Assembly (NCBI RefSeq): GCF_000219915.2
Contig: NC_017964.1
Coordinates: forward strand, 2,852,001 to 2,916,000
DNA length: 64,000 nt
Direction of reading: 5' to 3'
Origin: Advenella kashmirensis WT001
GTDB lineage: Bacteria; Pseudomonadota; Gammaproteobacteria; Burkholderiales; Burkholderiaceae_B
Shown piece after piece: positions 59,246 to 64,000 of this stretch (position 1 is the first letter of the stretch; every line of letters begins with the position of its first letter). The position numbers and the translations under genes are program-made. Below the pieces are notes generated by a model. That model saw only the letters and a program-made list of their open reading frames with translations. It made no database searches and was not told the DNA's origin.

Positions 59246-60229
59246 TCAGTTGGCGCGAAGGTTGGCCTTTTCTACTACCTTCTCCCATTTGTCGACCTGA
59301 TCAAGATAAAACGTACTGAATTGTTCGACCGTTCCGCCACCAATTTCAATCGCCATTTTCTCCAGCTTACTTTGGACTGTGGGGTCTTTCAAGGCATTGT
59401 TGATGTATGCATTAAGCGTCTGGACGATTTCAGGTGCAGTCGCTTTTGGCACCGCAAATCCCCACCAGACTTTTGCCTCTAGATCGGGATAACCGAGCTC
59501 TTTGGCGGTAGGAACCTCAGGCATTTGCGCAATGCGCTTATCATTGTCAACCATCAAAGCGCGCAACTTTTTACTTTCCACCTGGGGTACGGCCTCCAGA
59601 GGATTGAGAAACATAAAAGAAACCCGACCCGAAACCAGATCAAGTTTGGCTGGTGCGCCTCCCTTGTAGGGAACGTGCAGCATGTCGGTACCGGTCGTTA
59701 TTTTTAGCAGCTCTGAGGCCAGGTGGGGCGCGCTTCCACTACCAGACGTGGCAAAAGAAATGGCACCCGGCTTAGCCTTGGCCTCACTCAACATTTCAGA
59801 AAATGTCTTGTACGGAGAATTCCGAGTAACGACAAGGATTAACGGTGCATAACCTACGTAAGCGACCGGAGCAAGATCTCTGACCTCATTAAACCCCCGC
59901 TTGGGATACACCGCCGGGTTGGTAGCCAGGCCGTTTGCCCCAATCAATACCGTATAACCGTCAGCCGCAGCCCTTACCACTGCCTCGGTGCCAATATTGC
60001 CATTGGCTCCAGCCCGATTTTCCACGATCACCGGTTTACCGGTTTGGGCATTAATACTGTCCGCAAAAATTCGGCCTAATGTATCAACGGCCCCCCCTGG
60101 CGGAAAGGGAACGACCAATGTAATCGGTTTTTCTGGATACGCCGCGTTGGCCGGCACGCCAATGACACTAAAAGCCGCAATGACGCATATGAGAAATTTC
60201 CTGACTAGCTGTTCGGTGATATGTTTCAT
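59246..60229 (-). CDS. Bug family periplasmic solute-binding protein
   Basis: A 327-aa receptor with signal peptide (residues about 10-30, FLICVIAAFSVIGVPANA). YPEKPITLVVPFPPGGAVDT, VIVENRAGANGNIGTEAVVR and DGYTVLIGANGLATNPAVYP are typical, then HVPYKGGAPAKLDLVSGRVS. ATG 60229 has AGGAG upstream; a longer frame exists without support. It lies 70 bases upstream of the amidohydrolase, suggesting that it imports that enzyme's substrate or precursor. Confidence 0.93.
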   Translation of the reverse strand: MKHITEQLVRKFLICVIAAFSVIGVPANAAYPEKPITLVVPFPPGGAVDTLGRIFADSINAQTGKPVIVENRAGANGNIGTEAVVRAAADGYTVLIGANGLATNPAVYPKRGFNEVRDLAPVAYVGYAPLILVVTRNSPYKTFSEMLSEAKAKPGAISFATSGSGSAPHLASELLKITTGTDMLHVPYKGGAPAKLDLVSGRVSFMFLNPLEAVPQVESKKLRALMVDNDKRIAQMPEVPTAKELGYPDLEAKVWWGFAVPKATAPEIVQTLNAYINNALKDPTVQSKLEKMAIEIGGGTVEQFSTFYLDQVDKWEKVVEKANLRAN

Positions 60230-60441
60230 GAGCTTGTCTCCTGCTGTTTTTATGGTAACTGGCGGTATCACTGCCCTCAAATCTGTAGCGAAACAATTGT
60301 TTTTTCACCACCGGGCCATGCTAATAGTTCTTCGTTTCAAATAAAAGAAGCATTTCAGACTAGCTAATATTCCTAAAATACATATCTGAACTAGGTATTG
60401 AGCGCCGTATTTGACCGGAACAACAAGACATCGCCGGCACC

Positions 60442-61350
60442 CTAGCCAGTACCTCGAGAATGGTTGCCCACAATTTTTTGCAACAGTTCGCAGGTGCGAA
60501 CGACCAGTGTTGTGCGAGGTCGGTCCGCTGAAGTAGCCATAACCAGTGTACTGATCATGCGCGGAGCGGCAATACGACGCATATGCAGATGTTCCTTTGC
60601 GTCGCTGATCGCCACGGCGTGATCCGTCGCTATGGCAAACCCCTCATTTTGCGAGACAATTTTAACGATCGTTGCTACCGCGTCAATTTCAAGCGCAATG
60701 TTGGGCTTCAACTGCATGTTGGCCAGCCGGGTCTCAACCATCATGCGCAACGGATGTGGTCGACAAGGGATGATGAGCGGCAAGCTTGCCACTTTGCGCA
60801 AGGGTATCGATGGACCAATGGCCGACGCTTCCCTCTCCTTGTACGCAAGCAATAGAAGGTTATCCTTGCGAACCGGATATAAATCGAGGCCAGGAGACGG
60901 TAACGGGTCGTGCAACAAGGCAATATCGATCCGCCCCGCCTGTAGCCATTCGTACAGATGGATAGTCAGACCTTCGGTGATACATAGGCTAGCTTTCGGA
61001 TATTGCTCTCTGAATGCTCTTATAAAAGGAATGCTTAGCGCCCGAGCTGCGGCGTAAGGAAGGCCAATAGTCACACGTCCAAGCGCGCAGCCTCTGGCAT
61101 CGTCTACATCATGACGGGCATGCTCAAATTGCGTCTGGATTATCCGTCCGTGTGCCAGCAACCGTTTACCTGGTTCGGTGAGAGACACACCGCGTCCATT
61201 GCGGTAGAACAAAGTCTGCCTGAGTTCTACCTCCAGGCCTCTGACTTGCCGGCTAAGCGCGGGCTGCCCTACGCCAAGCACCATCGCTGCTTGCGTAAAA
61301 CTGCCTAATTCGGCTACACAAATAAAGCACTCAAGCTGCCGCAAATCCAT
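60442..61350 (-). CDS. LysR family regulator
   Basis: A 302-aa LysR protein: MDLRQLECFICVAELGSFTQ, AAMVLGVGQPALSRQVRGLE and VELRQTLFYRNGRGVSLTEP form the winged helix-turn-helix, then an effector domain (GRVTIGLPYAAARALSIPFI). AAGGAG precedes ATG 61350; an upstream Met adds 20 residues without support. It is on the same strand as the Bug receptor and amidohydrolase, 212 bases upstream, and probably controls them. Confidence 0.92.
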   Translation of the reverse strand: MDLRQLECFICVAELGSFTQAAMVLGVGQPALSRQVRGLEVELRQTLFYRNGRGVSLTEPGKRLLAHGRIIQTQFEHARHDVDDARGCALGRVTIGLPYAAARALSIPFIRAFREQYPKASLCITEGLTIHLYEWLQAGRIDIALLHDPLPSPGLDLYPVRKDNLLLLAYKEREASAIGPSIPLRKVASLPLIIPCRPHPLRMMVETRLANMQLKPNIALEIDAVATIVKIVSQNEGFAIATDHAVAISDAKEHLHMRRIAAPRMISTLVMATSADRPRTTLVVRTCELLQKIVGNHSRGTG

Positions 61351-61445
61351 CGCCCACTCCTTTAAGAATAAACCGGCGTCAGAAATGGTTATACCATTAT
61401 GCTTGAGCACATGTCGTACAGATATTATGCGGCCATCACGTCAAT

Positions 61446-61581
61446 AGCGCTGCCAAGATAAAATTAACAACGTCGGGGCAGCGCTTATGATGGCGGCATC
61501 ACACAGTTGCTTGTGGCAACTATCAATATTGCCAACAAAAAAGCGCTGAAATACCAACTATCACAGTTGGCATTCAACGCT
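61446..61581. other. Structured intergenic region with three inverted repeats
   Basis: AGCGCTGCC (61446-61454) / GGCAGCGCT (61477-61485), AGTTGC (61505-61510) / GCAACT (61516-61521), and a long nested hairpin 61542-61581 with inner arms CCAACT / AGTTGG. CAACTATCA occurs twice (61517 and about 61555). It lies in the 400-base gap (61351-61752) between katA and lysR, both on the minus strand. It may form the 3' end of the katA transcript, a small RNA or the lysR leader. The rest of the gap shows no gene. Confidence 0.5.
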
Positions 61582-61752
61582 CCGGAAGGCTGTTTTGAAC
61601 CGCCCTCACCCGCTTACACGCCTTGTCTAATCACATCGCTTAAACACATCAACTAAGCTCATCGCGTAAATCTTTGCCTAGGCCATTGATCTACGCCAGT
61701 CACTTGAGCCAGACGCATGTGCACGCTCGCGGGCGATCTGCCGGATTCAGGG

Positions 61753-63251
61753 TCAGGCTTCGCCTTCGCCGGCTGCCGGCTCGGGTGCATTGCCTGCACG
61801 CACTTTTTCTTCAATACGACGCCCGACGTCTGCATCAACGCGCTTCCAGTAATCGAAAGCGCGCTCCAGAACCGGACTGCGCACGCCTCCCAGCAAACTG
61901 CCGGCCACCTGCTCTACCAGCTTGCTGCGCTGATCATCATTGAAGACCTCGCGAACAAGCGTGCCGGGCTGGCCGAAATCATCATCTTCTGCATGAAGCG
62001 TATAAGCTTGACGAACCATATCGCCATCCGTTTCCCAGCCGTCGTCCATTTTCCCGGTGGCGTCTGCCCAGTCACGTCCCGCACTGTTAGGCGCGTAAAC
62101 AGGTGCATTACCGCTATGCTCATAAGCCATCTGACCATCGAACATATAAGTATTGACGGGAACTTTAGGGCGGTTCACCGGCAATTGATGAAAATTGGTA
62201 CCGATCCGATTACGCTGCGCATCGTTGTATGCAAAGGCGCGTCCGAGCAACATTTTGTCCGGAGACAGACCGATACCTGGAACCACATTACCGGGCGAAA
62301 ATGCAGCCTGTTCGATCTGCGCAAAAAAGTTCTCGGGATTGCGATTCAGTGTCATCGTGCCGACCTTGATCAGCGGATAATCCTTATGCGACCAGGTTTT
62401 AGTCAGATCAAAGGGGTTGAAACGATACTTGGCCGCATCGGCATAGGGCATGATCTGCACCGACATCACCCAGCTCGGATGCTCGCCGCGAGCAATGGCA
62501 TCAAACAGATCACGCCTGTGAAAGTCGGCGTCCTTACCCGCCATGTCAGAAGCTTCGGCGTTACTGAAAAATGCCATTCCCTGGTTCGTATGGAAATGAT
62601 ATTTAACCCAGAATTTTTCACCGGCGGCATTGACCCACATATAGGTATGTGAACCGTAACCGTTCATATGCCGCCATGTGCGTGGCAGCCCACGCTCACC
62701 CATCAGATAGGTAACCTGGTGCGCTGTTTCAGGATTGCTGGTCCAGAAGTCCCACTGCATATGATTGTCGCGCAAGCCGGAATCAGGCAGCCGTTTCTGA
62801 CTGCGAATAAAGTGCGGAAATTTCATCGGATCGCGCACAAAAAATACCGGTGTGTTGTTACCCACCAGATCGTAGTTGCCCTCGTCTGTATAGAATTTCA
62901 GAGAGAAGCCACGCACGTCGCGCCAGGTATCAGGCTGCCCGCCTCGCCTGCTACGGTAGAGAACCGTGCCAGCATCTCGGTCTTACAGCCTTTTTGAAAG
63001 ACTGCAGCTTTCGTGTATGCAGAGACGTCTTCCGTCGTTTCGAACTCGCCAAATGCGCCGGCACCCTTTGCATGTGGCTGACGCTCCGGCACTTTTTCAC
63101 GGTTAAAGTGCGCCATTTGCTCAAGAAAATGAACATCGTGAAGCAAAATGGGCCCGTTTGGTCCGACAGTAAGCGAGTTGCGATCACTTTGCGCAGGTGC
63201 ACCTGCGCCTGTGGTAGAGCCAGTAGCGTTTTTTTTGCTGGATTCATTCAT
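61753..63251 (-). CDS. katA: Catalase, haem monofunctional (one frame lesion)
   Basis: Dismutates hydrogen peroxide. [20 protein letters not shown] and [20 protein letters not shown] carry the distal His, [20 protein letters not shown] the distal Asn, and [20 protein letters not shown] the proximal haem-ligand Tyr. At 62933-62934 (plus strand GG; GGG needed) repair restores [20 protein letters not shown]. The repaired length is 499 aa, a typical small-subunit catalase. Start ATG 63251 has AGGAG at nine-base spacing; the Met at 63260 would be too close. It is divergent from the next gene, with a 350-base control region between them. Confidence 0.95.
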
Positions 63252-63601
63252 GGAAAACATCTCCTGTTGCACAAAAATAAGCAAAGCCATCTCTGTAATG
63301 ATCGGCTTCACACCGTTAATATAAGCCATTTCCGGCGGCAATTGGGAAAGTCTATCCTACTCATGTTCCATCTAATCGAATAGCGGCTGGCCGCGGTCTT
63401 TTCTCCTGAAACACAGTGGCCTTCTTTGCAATTTCATGGCGGCAGGGGCTATCATAGGCCGTAAAGAGTCATTCAATGCTCTGGAGCCGGCACATCTCTG
63501 CGACCGCGGCGCGTTGCTATACGCACCCCGCGCCTGGCTACCGGCTGGAGCCGCCCAAGCAAGAATGAATCCGATCCGACAGCGCAATAGCAAGGAATAC
63601 A

Positions 63602-64000
63602 ATGGGACTATTAATCGATGGAAAATGGCAGGATCAATGGTACGACACAGCCGGTAGCGGGGGACGCTTTGTCCGCAGCGATGCGCAGTTTCGTCACTGG
63701 GTCACCGCTGACGGCAGCCCCGGGCCGAGCGGCGATGGCGGGTTTCAGGCCGAAGCCGGACGCTACCATCTATATGTATCGCTGGCCTGCCCATGGGCAA
63801 ATCGCACTCTGATCCTGCGCGCACTCAAAGGTCTGGAAGACAAGATCAGCGTGTCTGTTGTCAACCCATACATGGGGGCCAAGGGCTGGACGTTTGAACC
63901 GGGCGCGGCGTCGTGGGCGATCCGGTTGGCAACGCCCGCTATCTTTATGAAGTCTACCTGAAAGCACAGCCCGACTATAGTGGTCGCGTCACGGTGCCGG
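63602..64000 (+). CDS. Glutathionyl-hydroquinone reductase (partial, one frame lesion)
   Basis: Xi-class glutathione transferase that reduces glutathionyl-hydroquinones (YqjG/PcpF/ECM4 type). MGLLIDGKWQDQWYDTAGSG and RFVRSDAQFRHWVTADGSPG are followed by the active-site motif YVSLACPWANRTLILRALKG with the catalytic Cys in CPWA. Near 63901-63903, GGG should be GGGG, restoring EPGRGVVGDPVGNARYLYEV and YLKAQPDYSGRVTVP up to the window edge, where the gene continues. AAGGA lies before ATG 63602. Confidence 0.9.

Noticed and set aside
3476..62934. Programmed ribosomal frameshifting as the explanation for the broken genes
   Set aside because: No common slippery heptamer or downstream stimulator accompanies the sites, lesions hit different bases (A, T, C, G), and homologues in other bacteria are encoded in one frame.
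1..64000. CRISPR arrays, insertion sequences, prophage genes or rRNA
   Set aside because: No spaced direct repeats, transposase or phage-like proteins, and no rRNA sequence were seen anywhere in the window.

Overview
The window looks like a chromosomal segment of a betaproteobacterium of the family Alcaligenaceae (Burkholderiales). The basis is the TCA-cycle supercluster in its Burkholderiales arrangement, the DUF2863-earP-efp block, several Bug-type solute receptors of the kind expanded in Bordetella and relatives, and the overall protein similarity. Advenella is my best guess for the genus, from recall only. G+C is moderately high by eye, with AT-richer patches around 43.2 kb and 58-60 kb.

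Layout. 1-28 kb is central carbon metabolism: odhA (running off the left edge), maeB-doxX, gltA, sdhE and sdhBADC on the minus strand, a GntR regulator, then mdh, a prpB remnant, prpC, prpD, acnB, a PLP aminotransferase and acnA on the plus strand. This is followed by DUF2863, earP and efp. 29-38 kb is housekeeping and catabolism: yajQ, a DUF533 protein, a FAD oxidoreductase, corA, an acyl-CoA dehydrogenase with mmsB (valine degradation), a 2-hydroxyacid dehydrogenase, lysC and tRNA-Ser(GCU). 38-42 kb is the biotin operon bioF-bioD-bioA. 42-46 kb holds small stress and iron genes (PaiB-like, GNAT, ferritin-like, entericidin, hemerythrin), tRNA-Arg(ACG) and a lipoprotein. 46-51 kb is an RND efflux pair with its TetR regulator. 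51-58 kb is an uncharacterised catabolic cluster: CoA transferase, MaoC hydratase, two acyl-CoA dehydrogenases, two Bug receptors and a LysR. 58-61 kb is a LigJ-like amidohydrolase with a Bug receptor and a LysR. 61.7-64 kb has a catalase and the start of a glutathionyl-hydroquinone reductase.

The dominant feature is that 19 otherwise well-conserved genes are broken by 24 apparent single-position frame disruptions. Nearly all are the loss of one base from a short homopolymer, and restoring one base gives the normal full-length protein each time. Because the list includes mdh, acnB, odhA, efp, lysC and all three bio genes, I read these as assembly or base-calling undercalls rather than biology. 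They are annotated as CDS with the lesion position given. The truncated prpB is different: it appears to be real decay.

Regulation. A 12-bp palindromic core, TCTTATATAAGA, occurs both between the divergent gntR and mdh genes and directly upstream of a good acnB promoter. This suggests that the GntR protein controls several TCA genes. Many intergenic regions carry clear rho-independent terminators. The least explained parts are the 51-58 kb acyl-CoA cluster with its own palindromic site, the structured non-coding stretches at about 1.7 kb and 61.5 kb, and the pyrimidine-rich repeats at 4.8 kb.
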